A DNA stretch of 64,000 nucleotides from Bacteroidia bacterium (GTDB lineage Bacteria > Bacteroidota > Bacteroidia > Chitinophagales > Chitinophagaceae), in the NCBI GenBank assembly GCA_030427635.1, contig JAUIBA010000005.1:150854-214853 (forward strand), written 5' to 3'. Positions 24,468-31,570 of the stretch are shown here, piece after piece. The translations under genes and the position numbers were made by a program. Numbering within the stretch: position 1 is the first letter of the stretch; every line of letters starts with the position of its first letter. Below the pieces are notes generated by a model, which was given only the letters and a program-made list of their open reading frames with translations, did no database searches and had not been told where the DNA came from.

Positions 24468-25211
24468 TTACTGATTTAAGTCTGCCAATATTTTTCTAAG
24501 TACATTTTTGGTATCCTCCGGAAACTGGTTGCTTATTACCCAATTTGCAAACTGAATATTGTCCCTTACAGGAACATCCTTTGTTTTGCTTCCAAAAGAA
24601 TAGGTTGGTAGTCCATCTTTATTGATGTATATCTTTCCTGCTATGTCCAGAGTCTTCCTGCCATCATTGCAGTATATATCCAACTCATCTATTGTCATGG
24701 CTGACAACTCAGGGTATCTTACTATTTGTTCATAGTATATATCCATAGCGGCGATAGTATCTGCACCTGCTGTATGTGCATCTTCATGTGTCTGGTTCAG
24801 ATAAAATTTCTTTGCTGCTGATAGGTCTCTACGCTCTTTTAGGGTGTATATCTTATAGCTATCCAGTATCGCTTTTATTGTTATGAATACACCATTACTT
24901 GCCAGCTCTCTTACTAAAAGTGGCACATCAAAGTGCCTTATGTTATATCCTGACAATATGCACCCATCAAAGTATTCACCTATTGCCTTAGCGTATGCAG
25001 AGAATGGCATTTTACCAGATACCATTTCATTTGTTATACCGTGTACCTCAGTTGATTCTGCAGGTATTTCTACTGGTGGTTTTACCAGTATTTCTTTCAG
25101 CCCGTATGACTCACCAGTAACATAATTTCTTTTAATAGCAGCTAATGATATTATATAGTCTGTGTCCGGGTTAGGCCCAGTGCTTTCAATGTAAAAAAAA
25201 ATAATGTTCAT
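24468..25211 (-). CDS. DnaQ-like 3'-5' exonuclease with first catalytic Asp replaced
   Basis: 247 residues. ExoI region reads IIFFYIESTG, where the family has FfDxEtTG, so the first catalytic Asp is Tyr (TAC instead of GAC). ExoII (GYNIRHFDVPLL) and ExoIII (HTAGADT) are intact. The start is fixed by a 4-bp overlap with the previous gene. The change sits right after a run of nine T. A DEDDh exonuclease without this Asp should be inactive or weakened unless the base call is wrong. The remaining 60 residues are helical and unassigned. Confidence 0.8.
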   Translation of the reverse strand: MNIIFFYIESTGPNPDTDYIISLAAIKRNYVTGESYGLKEILVKPPVEIPAESTEVHGITNEMVSGKMPFSAYAKAIGEYFDGCILSGYNIRHFDVPLLVRELASNGVFITIKAILDSYKIYTLKERRDLSAAKKFYLNQTHEDAHTAGADTIAAMDIYYEQIVRYPELSAMTIDELDIYCNDGRKTLDIAGKIYINKDGLPTYSFGSKTKDVPVRDNIQFANWVISNQFPEDTKNVLRKILADLNQ

Positions 25212-25474
25212 TTCCTGTACCTTTTCTTTTTGGGTGGCCTTGGTGCACGGCCGTTTTTGAATATTATTTCATATTTATCATGGCTCACAGGCAGGTAGTC
25301 CGACGGTAGCCCGGTTGCTATGGGTATTGGTTCAGAATACAGTTCTATGCTTTTATAGTACCACCTGCCTTCTTCCTTATACACCCTGTATTCTGCCGGG
25401 AATCTGTCCTTTTTCTTCAGGGGTGTTACTACTGCAGTACACCCGTCCGGGTTCATAGAGCAGCAGGTTATCAT
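25208..25474 (-). CDS. Small basic phage protein
   Basis: 88 residues. Cys-containing start (MITCCSMNPDGCTAVVTPLK), a mixed beta core (PAEYRVYKEEGRWYYKSIEL) and a strongly basic end (APRPPKKKRYRK). Overlaps ERF and exonuclease genes by 4 bp each. Probably DNA binding by charge; family unknown. Confidence 0.65.
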   Translation of the reverse strand: MITCCSMNPDGCTAVVTPLKKKDRFPAEYRVYKEEGRWYYKSIELYSEPIPIATGLPSDYLPVSHDKYEIIFKNGRAPRPPKKKRYRK

Positions 25475-26451
25475 GCTGCCTGTCCTTTTATGGCTTTTAT
25501 CCTGCTGTTTATCTTGTGCATGATGCTTTGAGACCTATCGCATATCATGCTATTGTTTTTGTGTATTCTCAGTACCTGGGCCTCAGTTACGCAGTAATCC
25601 AATGCTGTTACAATTTCTTCCTCACTCAAACCATTACGGGATATCTGCTCGTTTACCTGATACGCAGCCTTAAGTGACGCTTTTTGTGATTCACTGAGTA
25701 TATACACGTTCAGTGCCTGCTCATATACTTGCAGCTCACCTTCATTTAGCCGTTCTATTACTTTGGCAAACTGTGCATCCTTTATCATGAATTTCCCGCT
25801 ATTATCAGCTGCCTTTGGTTCTTGCGGCTGTGTTGCTTCCTGCTTGCGCTTTTTAAAAGATGCCTGTAGTTCAGTATCGCTATCCACAGTTCCACGGTTT
25901 GCATTATAGAGGGCTACTATTTCTTCTTTGTTTGCCGCAACAGCCAGCGTTGCCTTGATTGCAGGTGCATTCCCGTTGTAGTTCCTATTAAATGGAGATA
26001 TTGGGGCTGAGGGCACTGACTGTGCCGCTGGTGGGACTTGTTGGGGCTGCTGCTTACCGCTTTTTCCTTGCTCTGATGCAGCATTGCCATCGTCATCCTC
26101 ATCTATATTCAGTCCCAGCGTTGCCGTAAGGGAGTATCTGCGGGCATATGTTATTGCAGATCCTATCCCCTGCGGGGTGTTATTGGATGGAGTAAGGTCA
26201 TATTCTGTTTCTATCCATTCCCCGGTCTCGGTATGCATAAGTATGGTAGTCAGCTTACCCCCTTCTGGCAGTTGTGTATAGCTTAATGAATGCTTTGTGA
26301 GCAATGGTTGTATTGTATCAAGTATACCGGTCAGTGATGCATATCTGCTTTTGAAATGTGGGTTGGTGCTGTCTTTCGTTATCTTAATACCCTCTGCCTG
26401 GAAAGCACCCAGAGCAGACATTAATTTCTGAAATGAGTCAGATCGTTTCAT
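25471..26451 (-). CDS. ERF-family single-strand annealing protein
   Basis: 326 residues. The N-terminal region has the ERF signature: NPHFKSRYASLTGILDTIQP, PQGIGSAITYARRYSLTATL GL, then acidic DEDDDGNAA. The middle (130-200) is Gln/Pro-rich and flexible; the C-terminal part is helical. ERF anneals single strands for phage recombination and pairs with the exonuclease and NinB-like genes downstream. Confidence 0.9.
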   Translation of the reverse strand: MKRSDSFQKLMSALGAFQAEGIKITKDSTNPHFKSRYASLTGILDTIQPLLTKHSLSYTQLPEGGKLTTILMHTETGEWIETEYDLTPSNNTPQGIGSAITYARRYSLTATLGLNIDEDDDGNAASEQGKSGKQQPQQVPPAAQSVPSAPISPFNRNYNGNAPAIKATLAVAANKEEIVALYNANRGTVDSDTELQASFKKRKQEATQPQEPKAADNSGKFMIKDAQFAKVIERLNEGELQVYEQALNVYILSESQKASLKAAYQVNEQISRNGLSEEEIVTALDYCVTEAQVLRIHKNNSMICDRSQSIMHKINSRIKAIKGQAA

Positions 26452-26453
26452 GT

Positions 26454-26732
26454 TTACAGCTTTTTTATTATTGAATTTTGTTTACTATATACCTCTATGA
26501 GCAGGCTATCTACATGTGCCCGGGTCTGCGTTCTGTTACCCCATACCATTTTATAGGTATGGATACGCTCTTCTACTGCATATAGCTCTTTTAGGCTGTT
26601 ACTGGCCTCTATTTCCCTCAGTAGCTCGTTATATGCTTCTTCACACCGCTTCTGGTCTCTGCATCGCAGTTCCCATTCAGTTGCTGGTGCCGGGGAGAAG
26701 AATGCTTTTATGTACTCTATCAGCTTTTTCAT
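26454..26732 (-). CDS. Small helical phage protein
   Basis: 92 residues, almost entirely helical (ELRCRDQKRCEEAYNELLRE) with a short hydrophobic start (LIEYIKAFFSPAP). Coupled to both neighbours in the early operon. No family recognised. Confidence 0.65.
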   Translation of the reverse strand: MKKLIEYIKAFFSPAPATEWELRCRDQKRCEEAYNELLREIEASNSLKELYAVEERIHTYKMVWGNRTQTRAHVDSLLIEVYSKQNSIIKKL

Positions 26733-27064
26733 GCCCTTATCCTTTTAGGTGAATAATAGCCGGTCCTGCCCTCTCTGATGTTGATTACCCTGCTGCACAG
26801 CTGCTGTATATCTTCTTTTGTGGCAGTATTCAGCCAGTTGGTAAACAGTATATACTGTTCCTGCTTCGTCTCCGGCAGTCTCTTCTGCTCTCCCTTCCAC
26901 TGCTCATGCAGTGCTGCATAGGTCACAGTCTTTACCAAGTATTCCGGCTCTTCCTCCAGTCGTGCGTTGGGCGTGTAGCAGGAGCATATATACTCCCCCA
27001 TTACGTTAGCCTTGTAGAAGTCTACTGCTATCAAGGCTGTGCTGTAATCTGTGGCTTGTGTCAT
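26729..27064 (-). CDS. Small phage protein, early operon
   Basis: 111 residues starting MTQATDYSTALIAVDFYKAN; soluble, helical, no motif recognised. Its stop overlaps the start of the following gene (4 bp). Conserved position beside ERF suggests a recombination or regulatory accessory. Confidence 0.65.
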   Translation of the reverse strand: MTQATDYSTALIAVDFYKANVMGEYICSCYTPNARLEEEPEYLVKTVTYAALHEQWKGEQKRLPETKQEQYILFTNWLNTATKEDIQQLCSRVINIREGRTGYYSPKRIRA

Positions 27065-27070
27065 AGCTTT

Positions 27071-27271
27071 TTATGGTTTTCTATGTTTGATATTTCGGTG
27101 TCTTCTCTGTATCAGTTTTGCTTCCTGAATTTCAGTTAACCTACCCTTTCGGGGAGCCGGAGACGTTTCCGCCTCCAACTCTGTTCTCAAACCTGTAGCA
27201 CGCTGCAGACCTGCCAGAAAAAATGCTTCAAGACTTTTTACATCTTCCAGTATCTCTTTCGGGTCTCTCAT
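27071..27271 (-). CDS. Small basic phage protein (66 aa)
   Basis: 66 residues: an amphipathic helix (DVKSLEAFFLAGLQRATGLR) and a very basic tail (LIQRRHRNIKHRKP). Overlaps the DnaA-domain gene by 4 bp. Looks like a nucleic-acid-binding microprotein, unknown. Confidence 0.6.
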   Translation of the reverse strand: MRDPKEILEDVKSLEAFFLAGLQRATGLRTELEAETSPAPRKGRLTEIQEAKLIQRRHRNIKHRKP

Positions 27272-27561
27272 TTTCTTAATATTTTATCTTCAAGTGATTT
27301 TATTACAGTAGCAAAGGCGTGGTCACCATTGGATATCTCTTCTATCTTCTTCCTGGCATCGTATACATTCTGTTTGTTCTTATACCCGAGTATATCCGCT
27401 ATTTGTTGTCCGGTTAGTTCAGTGTATCTCCATAACAGGAATGTTGCTGTTTGCCTTGCACTGACAATCTGAACTGTATCCCGCCTACGGCTCTTATTGT
27501 CAATCTCCATTCTGGCGATTCCGAAGTGTTCACAGACTATTGTTAGTATTTTCTCATTCAT
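27268..27561 (-). CDS. Stand-alone DnaA domain-IV-like DNA-binding protein
   Basis: 97 residues. SARQTATFLLWRYTELTGQQIADILGYKNKQNVYDARKKI matches DnaA domain IV (helix-turn-helix that reads DnaA boxes), without the AAA+ part. In a phage it may regulate or hijack origin recognition, or act as a regulator. Linked by a 4-bp overlap to a 35-residue membrane peptide frame upstream. Confidence 0.75.
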   Translation of the reverse strand: MNEKILTIVCEHFGIARMEIDNKSRRRDTVQIVSARQTATFLLWRYTELTGQQIADILGYKNKQNVYDARKKIEEISNGDHAFATVIKSLEDKILRK

Positions 27562-27665
27562 TGTATTGCAGTAATCAATAGGAAGAAAATCATTGTAAGT
27601 AGTGTTGTCGCAAGCACCACATACACCGGCATTGGTGAGTATGGTACTATCTCATAGAGGCGCAT
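27558..27665 (-). CDS. 35-residue membrane microprotein
   Basis: Starts with ATG 27665 inside the end of the 49-residue frame (19-bp overlap) and ends with TGA 27558, overlapping the DnaA-like gene by 4 bp. Sequence MRLYEIVPYSPMPVYVVLA then a continuous hydrophobic helix (TTLLTMIFFLLITAIQ). Single-pass peptide. Overlap on both sides supports translation. Confidence 0.55.
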   Translation of the reverse strand: MRLYEIVPYSPMPVYVVLATTLLTMIFFLLITAIQ

Positions 27666-27796
27666 AGTAACGTAAGTAGCAGGAGAGTAATCATTGCATG
27701 AGTTCCAACAATAATCATAAGGTCATTCAGGCGTTGTTTTCTGTACTCTTTGGCCCAACGGTACTCACCAAGATTGATTCGATATTCGTGTGACAT
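27647..27796 (-). CDS. 49-residue membrane microprotein
   Basis: ATG 27796 to TAG 27647. N-terminal half is charged (MSHEYRINLGEYRWAKEYRK), the C-terminal half is one membrane helix (LMIIVGTHAMITLLLLTLL). It is the second early gene behind the Cro-like gene. Together with the overlapping 35-residue frame it resembles a pair of tiny membrane proteins of unknown job (exclusion, holin-like or lysogeny-related). Confidence 0.55.
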   Translation of the reverse strand: MSHEYRINLGEYRWAKEYRKQRLNDLMIIVGTHAMITLLLLTLLCASMR

Positions 27797-27848
27797 AGTA
27801 TAGTTGTTAAAATGAATTGTGATTTTCTGGCACGTATTGTGAGTGGTG

Positions 27849-28088
27849 TTACTCGGCGTTTGTTAGTGCAGCTCGGATGATTTCAATCTTTTCCTGACTA
27901 CCTGACCCAGCAAGAAGAACCCTGAATAGTACCTGACGTGATACTCCAATATCATCTGCAGCTTCTGTTACAGATTGGAATTTTTTAGTGTATTGCCTAA
28001 GTGCCTTCTTTTCGTCAGCTGTAAGAGCTACACTTTTGCGCTTAGTTGTTTTTGTAGTATCTTGGTCTATTGTATTTGTTGCGAACAT
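27849..28088 (-). CDS. Cro-like small HTH regulator
   Basis: 79 residues from ATG 28088; the longer frame to 28136 would run through the operator and early promoter. The C-terminal half (FQSVTEAADDIGVSRQVLFR VLL) is a helix-turn-helix of the type found in phage Cro-like or copy-control proteins. First gene of the leftward early transcript, divergent from the CI-like repressor. Likely represses the lysogeny side or tunes early transcription. Confidence 0.7.
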   Translation of the reverse strand: MFATNTIDQDTTKTTKRKSVALTADEKKALRQYTKKFQSVTEAADDIGVSRQVLFRVLLAGSGSQEKIEIIRAALTNAE

Positions 28089-28112
28089 TTTCTTTGCGTT
28101 TTGTTTGCAATA

Positions 28113-28165
28113 CAAAGTTTGGGAATTTTTTCCCATTTCACAAATTTATTGTGAAATAATTCTTT
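28113..28165. promoter_or_regulatory. Early promoter with repressor operators between cro-like and repressor genes
   Basis: On the minus strand a TTTG -33 box (28141-28144) is followed after 20 bp by AAACTTTG (28113-28120), one mismatch from TAnnTTTG. In its spacer and flanks lie palindromes: O1 TGGGAATTTTTTCCCA (28120-28135) and an inverted pair TTTCACAA / TTGTGAAA (28136-28143, 28149-28156); a half-matching O2 (28150-28165) leads into the plus-strand repressor. O1 lies exactly between the -33 and -7 boxes, so repressor binding should block leftward early transcription. Confidence 0.7.
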
Positions 28166-28172
28166 TTATAAC

Positions 28173-28916
28173 ATGTCTGTAAGGGAGATAATTGAGCGAT
28201 TTGGAATAACTCAGCAACAACTTGCTGACTTTACGGGTATTCCCAGAGATAGAATCGGCAAATGGGTGCAACAAAACAGGATGCCGCCAAAGGCTACTGA
28301 CCTAAATGCAATAAACGCCTTTGTGAACTATTTCACACAAAATACATTTAGCAACCTCAAAGACATTGTTGACAACTATTACTACGATGGTAGTGGTGTT
28401 AAGATACGTTCTGAGCTTGAGCCAAAAGCTGGCGCTGAAAAGACAGTTATTCCACTAGGTAAGCATGCTCATACAAGATTAAAAACTAGCGAGTATAAAG
28501 ATGCCTTTTCAGAATGGGGTGGATTACCAATGTACAACCTCCCTATAACGGCATCATTCATTGCATCATATCGGGATGAGCAGGGCATAATGCCTCAGTA
28601 TTATTTGTATGACCCCCGGTTTAGGGACTGCGATTTTGGCGCAATTATCACCGGAGATAGTATGCACTCTGAAATAAGGCATGGTGACTTCATAGCCTGT
28701 AAGGAAATAACAGATATGAGCTTTGTTGTATATGGTGACATCTATTATGTTGTAGGTAAGAATGGGCTGGAAACATGTAAGTATCTGAATGCAGATCCGG
28801 ACGATAAGGATAGTTTTCTTCTGGTACCAAGGAATGAGAAAATAAGCCCCAGCCCAATCAAAAAAGACATGGTATTGAAGATGTATAAAGTTAGAGGAAT
28901 AATCAGAGGATATTGA
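28173..28916 (+). CDS. CI/LexA-like phage repressor with S24 peptidase domain
   Basis: 247 residues. N-terminal HTH (GITQQQLADFTGIPRDRIGK WV) and C-terminal S24/LexA peptidase: catalytic Ser in GDSMHSEIRHGD (about 160-171) and a Lys in GLETCKYLN (about 206). Such repressors self-cleave after DNA damage, inducing the prophage. Its own coding region contains an operator-like palindrome (28322-28337). Confidence 0.85.
   Translation: MSVREIIERFGITQQQLADFTGIPRDRIGKWVQQNRMPPKATDLNAINAFVNYFTQNTFSNLKDIVDNYYYDGSGVKIRSELEPKAGAEKTVIPLGKHAHTRLKTSEYKDAFSEWGGLPMYNLPITASFIASYRDEQGIMPQYYLYDPRFRDCDFGAIITGDSMHSEIRHGDFIACKEITDMSFVVYGDIYYVVGKNGLETCKYLNADPDDKDSFLLVPRNEKISPSPIKKDMVLKMYKVRGIIRGY
28322..28337. promoter_or_regulatory. 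Operator-like palindrome inside the repressor gene
   Basis: TGTGAA-CTAT-TTCACA has the same 6-4-6 architecture as O1 (TGGGAA-N4-TTCCCA) with one base changed per arm. Position 150 bp into the repressor gene would allow autorepression by a roadblock or DNA looping to the promoter region. Confidence 0.5.
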
Positions 28917-29106
28917 TATTGAAAGTTATACTTTACTAAAGTAAGATAGCTGGCAAAAACCGCGCCAGTACTACGTTTCATCGTTCTAAAAAAGACATAA
29001 CGGAAACGTCAACGGAAAAATCAATGAAATTGAGAAAAGCAATATAATAATCTAAGTAAAACCGCTACAGGTAAGGGTTTCAGGAAATAGTACTCAATGA
29101 CACTAC
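28917..29106. other. Short phage right-end segment, no gene
   Basis: About 190 bp between the repressor stop and the tRNA fragment. A motif like the late-promoter element (GTTATACTTTACT, 28925-28937) occurs but lacks the -7 box at the 26-bp spacing. No coding frame, and in particular no integrase gene. Confidence 0.5.
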
Positions 29107-29150
29107 GCCTTCTAAGCTGAGGGTCATTGGTTCGAATCCAATCCGGATCA
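29107..29150 (+). other. Prophage attachment site: 3' half of tRNA-Arg(UCU)
   Basis: Sequence from the anticodon loop (CCTTCTAAGCTGAGG, anticodon TCT) through the T arm (ATTGG-TTCGAAT-CCAAT) to CCGGATCA, but no 5' half: the D arm and acceptor 5' strand are missing and replaced by phage-like DNA. This is what remains when a phage integrates in a tRNA anticodon loop/T-arm region. A complete tRNA-Arg(UCU) should then be present at the other prophage end, left of this window. Confidence 0.7.
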
Positions 29151-29155
29151 CTCAC

Positions 29156-29187
29156 AAAGCCTCGCACTATGCGGGGCTTTTCTTTTT
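29156..29187 (+). terminator. Terminator behind the tRNA fragment
   Basis: 11-bp stem (29156-29166 with 29170-29180, one G-U pair), loop CTA, then TCTTTTT. The same hairpin is repeated after each of the three tRNA-like copies (about 29294-29325, 29432-29463, 29570-29600), with slight changes. Confidence 0.8.
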
Positions 29188-29194
29188 ATATCAA

Positions 29195-29288
29195 ATCATA
29201 GTAGCTCAGTTGGATAGAGCATCAGCCTGCTAACCTGCCTGCCGGCAGGCAGGGCTGAGGGTCATTGGTTCGAATCCAATCCGGATCA
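29195..29288 (+). pseudogene. tRNA-like unit A with 20-bp palindrome in the anticodon loop
   Basis: D arm (GCTCAGTTGGATAGAGC), anticodon stem TCAGC/GCTGA, T arm and acceptor 3' strand are all present, but the 5' acceptor strand (ATCATAG) does not pair with CCGGATC. After loop CTGCTAA (anticodon GCT) the perfect palindrome CCTGCCTGCCGGCAGGCAGG is inserted at 29234-29253. Probably not a functional tRNA. Confidence 0.6.
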
Positions 29289-29332
29289 CTCACAAAGCCT
29301 CGCATTATGCGGGGCTTTTCTTTTTATCTCAA

Positions 29333-29426
29333 ATCATAATAGCTCAGTTGCATAGAGCATCAGCCTTCTAACCTGCCTGCCGGCAGGCAGGGCTGAGGGT
29401 CATTGGTTCGAATCCAATCCGGATCA
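29333..29426 (+). pseudogene. tRNA-like unit B with 20-bp palindrome
   Basis: As unit A, shifted by 138 bp. The loop is CTTCTAA (anticodon TCT, Arg), the same as in the attachment-site copy. The palindrome sits at 29372-29391 between loop and 3' anticodon stem strand. D loop has TTGCATAG instead of TTGGATAG, which removes a conserved G-G. Confidence 0.6.
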
Positions 29427-29470
29427 CTCACAAAGCCTCGCACTATACGGGGCTTTTCTTTTTATATCAA

Positions 29471-29564
29471 TTCATAATAGCTCAGTTGCATAGAGCATCA
29501 GCCTGCTAACCTGCCTGCCGGCAGGCAGGGCTGAGGGTCATTGGTTCGAATCCAATCCGGATCA
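29471..29564 (+). pseudogene. tRNA-like unit C with 20-bp palindrome
   Basis: Third copy, another 138 bp on. Loop CTGCTAA (anticodon GCT), palindrome at 29510-29529, D loop TTGCATAG, acceptor 5' strand TTCATAA again not complementary to CCGGATC. Its terminator has GCAGGGC instead of GCGGGGC. Confidence 0.6.
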
Positions 29565-29600
29565 CTCACAAAGCCTCGCATTATGCAGGGCTTTTCCTTT

Positions 29601-29710
29601 TGCCCCCTAATCGTCTAGCATCGGGATTGACTGGTAAAAGGTGAGGATATATACCCCTTCTGGTAGCGGCAATGTAAGCAACAGGCGCAGTCCTCACACC
29701 AGAACAACCT
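29601..29710. other. Structured stretch with tRNA-like start
   Basis: TAATCGTCTAGC (from about 29628... within 29609-29620 region) looks like the 5' part of a tRNA-Glu, but no T arm follows. GTGAGGA (29641-29647) pairs with TCCTCAC (29691-29697) across 43 bases. I cannot say whether it is a tRNA relic or another RNA; no coding frame. Confidence 0.25.
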
Positions 29711-30334
29711 TTATATCTTCCTGAACATATAACCACCCGGCGACTTTGTGTAGCCTACCCCTTTCATTGATTGGGTTATCGCTTCCTTTGTAGGATGCGC
29801 TCCTTTCATAGGGATAAAGTACGTATCAAGGTTCTTGTCAGAAATGGTAAAGCTCTCATCGCTTTTGCGGTTGTAAACGGCTATCAGCTCATAATCGTTA
29901 TCTAAATACGCCAGCGATGCATCGCCATGTGAGTTATTGCACACAAGCAGCCCCTTATGCTTTAAATACTTCTTTGTTGCCTGTCCTACAAAACCCGCAT
30001 ATTGAGATATAATTAAGTCGAACTGATTTTCACCTGCGGGGAGCTCTTTGTTATAGTCCTGCTGGTAAAAATGTATGGATGCTTCGGCCTCATATTCTTT
30101 ATGGCTGCTGATAAATTCCTTCACATCCGCTGCTTCATAAAACCTATATGTGTTACGGAACGAGTCCACATAAGTAACATCAGAGAATATAAGTGAGGGC
30201 GTTATATGCACATGACAGCCGGGATAAAGTACCCGCTCTATTTTGTACACCTTATTCAGCCTCCTGAAAAGGCCAATAGAAGTATATTCCTTATCTGCAT
30301 GATACTTTTTGTATAGTGATAATCCTGCTATCAT
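29711..30334 (-). CDS. SAM-methyltransferase-like protein
   Basis: 207 residues. Rossmann-like features: VLYPGCHVHITPSLIFSDVTYVDSF (motif I/II region), QFDLIISQYAGF (motif IV) and KGLLVCNNSHGD (strand 5). Substrate unknown. The first host-side gene after the tRNA array; it may be part of the host or of an older insertion at the same tRNA site. Confidence 0.6.
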   Translation of the reverse strand: MIAGLSLYKKYHADKEYTSIGLFRRLNKVYKIERVLYPGCHVHITPSLIFSDVTYVDSFRNTYRFYEAADVKEFISSHKEYEAEASIHFYQQDYNKELPAGENQFDLIISQYAGFVGQATKKYLKHKGLLVCNNSHGDASLAYLDNDYELIAVYNRKSDESFTISDKNLDTYFIPMKGAHPTKEAITQSMKGVGYTKSPGGYMFRKI

Positions 30335-30362
30335 GCTTTTTGCCTTTTATTAATCTGCCACC

Positions 30363-30935
30363 TCATATACTTACCGGCATATCTAAATGCATAACAGAAC
30401 GCTGAGGATTGCCTGCCCCGAACTGCACTTTATAGTGCTGGCCTGCTTTTAGCCTCCCTTCCTCATAGTCTGGTGGCAAATCCTGAATAGCTTTATACCC
30501 TATGCCCTGTATTTTATACACATACTCCATTGCATAGCCTGACAATGCCTTGCTCAAAAATCTGAATTTATATATCCTCACTATTTCCCCTTCCGCTTCA
30601 TAGGTTCGCTCGTTATCATCAAAAACGGGTAGCCAGCTTAATGGCATATAATCCGTAGGGTCTGCAGGGTTTACTTTAACTACATATTTCTCACCTAAGT
30701 GATTACCGCAGCTTACCCTGCCACCACCATTATATTGCTTACCATTTACGTAATATTCCATTTCGCCTCCGGCACCCTTCCCATGATTCACATACGTTAC
30801 CATTCCCACTGCAGTATCCCATCCCGAAAAATCAACCCGCACACTGGTAAAGCTATTAGCAATATACCCTATTGCGATGATCAGTGAAACTGAAAGAAAG
30901 ACTACAGAAGTAATTATTACCCGTCGTTGATTCAT
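30363..30935 (-). CDS. Membrane-anchored extracellular protein, unknown
   Basis: 190 residues with one N-terminal membrane helix (VIITSVVFLSVSLIIAIGYI) and a soluble part with repeated small beta domains (YYVNGKQYNGGGRVSCG; KIQGIGYKAIQDLP). The pattern recalls DUF3592-like proteins but is not certain. Same strand and close to the methyltransferase-like gene. Confidence 0.65.
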   Translation of the reverse strand: MNQRRVIITSVVFLSVSLIIAIGYIANSFTSVRVDFSGWDTAVGMVTYVNHGKGAGGEMEYYVNGKQYNGGGRVSCGNHLGEKYVVKVNPADPTDYMPLSWLPVFDDNERTYEAEGEIVRIYKFRFLSKALSGYAMEYVYKIQGIGYKAIQDLPPDYEEGRLKAGQHYKVQFGAGNPQRSVMHLDMPVSI

Positions 30936-31000
30936 ATTTAAAACAAATTATCAGATGCTGTGACCGCTGATGCAAACACCGACACAGATACCACCACAGT

Positions 31001-31570
31001 TTACCGCTCCACTATATAATCCAGCTCTGTTACCCCGCAGGCAAACTGCTGTGTGTGCAGTAGTTTAAGTTTTGTTCGCTCTTTTATGTTTGCAAACAGC
31101 GGAATACCCTCCCCCAACACAATGGGATTAACAAACAGCCAGTAGCCATCTATAAGGCCATGCTGCATGAGGGAGTGTGTAGCAGTGGGGCTGCCAAAGA
31201 GCAGTATATCAGGGCCATCCTGCTGCCTTATTTCCTGTATGCGTGCTGCTATATTGTCGCTTATAATGGTTGTGTTGGCAGGCGCTGCACCCCGCATAGA
31301 GGCCGAGAGCACTATTTTATGCGCCTTGCTATACCATGCCGCGTGTTCTATATCGTGCTGTGTGGCATTGGGCTTATCGGCAGCCGTAGGCCAGTAGCCT
31401 TCCATCATATTGTAGGTAATGCGTCCATACAAGGCAGTATCGCCCGTAGCTATGCGCTTGCCTACATAACTAAAGATCTCCTCGTTGACCTTTATCCAAT
31501 CCATTTCCCCATTAGAGCCTGCTACAAAGCCATCCAGAGATATATGCATGAATGAAATTATCCTTCTCAT
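31001..31570 (-). CDS. RibD C-terminal-domain (dihydrofolate-reductase-like) protein
   Basis: 189 residues. MHISLDGFVAGSNGEMDWI at the start, GDTALYGRITYNMMEGYWP, and DILLFGSPTATHSLMQHGLI fit the RibD_C/YyaP family of small NADPH-binding reductases. Substrate unknown. Stands alone; upstream 220 bp hold no gene. Confidence 0.85.
   Translation of the reverse strand: MRRIISFMHISLDGFVAGSNGEMDWIKVNEEIFSYVGKRIATGDTALYGRITYNMMEGYWPTAADKPNATQHDIEHAAWYSKAHKIVLSASMRGAAPANTTIISDNIAARIQEIRQQDGPDILLFGSPTATHSLMQHGLIDGYWLFVNPIVLGEGIPLFANIKERTKLKLLHTQQFACGVTELDYIVER

Larger units (their letters stand above)
29151..29600 (+). repeat. Tandem array of 138-bp tRNA-terminator units
   Basis: GCTCAG of the three D arms begins at 29204, 29342 and 29480, period 138 bp. 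The T-arm of the attachment fragment is also exactly 138 bp before that of unit A. So the array is fragment + three full units; only the fragment lacks the palindrome. Few differences between units imply recent expansion or gene conversion. Confidence 0.75.

Noticed and set aside
28925..28937. Late-promoter-like element near the phage right end
   Set aside because: It matches 12 of 13 bases but has no TAnnTTTG-type box at the 26-bp spacing on the minus strand and no gene to drive.
1..29110. Integrase, tail and lysis genes
   Set aside because: Looked for throughout the phage region; none found, so they are presumed to be left of the window.
29151..29600. CRISPR array
   Set aside because: The 138-bp repeats are tRNA-terminator units in direct tandem; there are no unique spacers of constant length and no cas genes.
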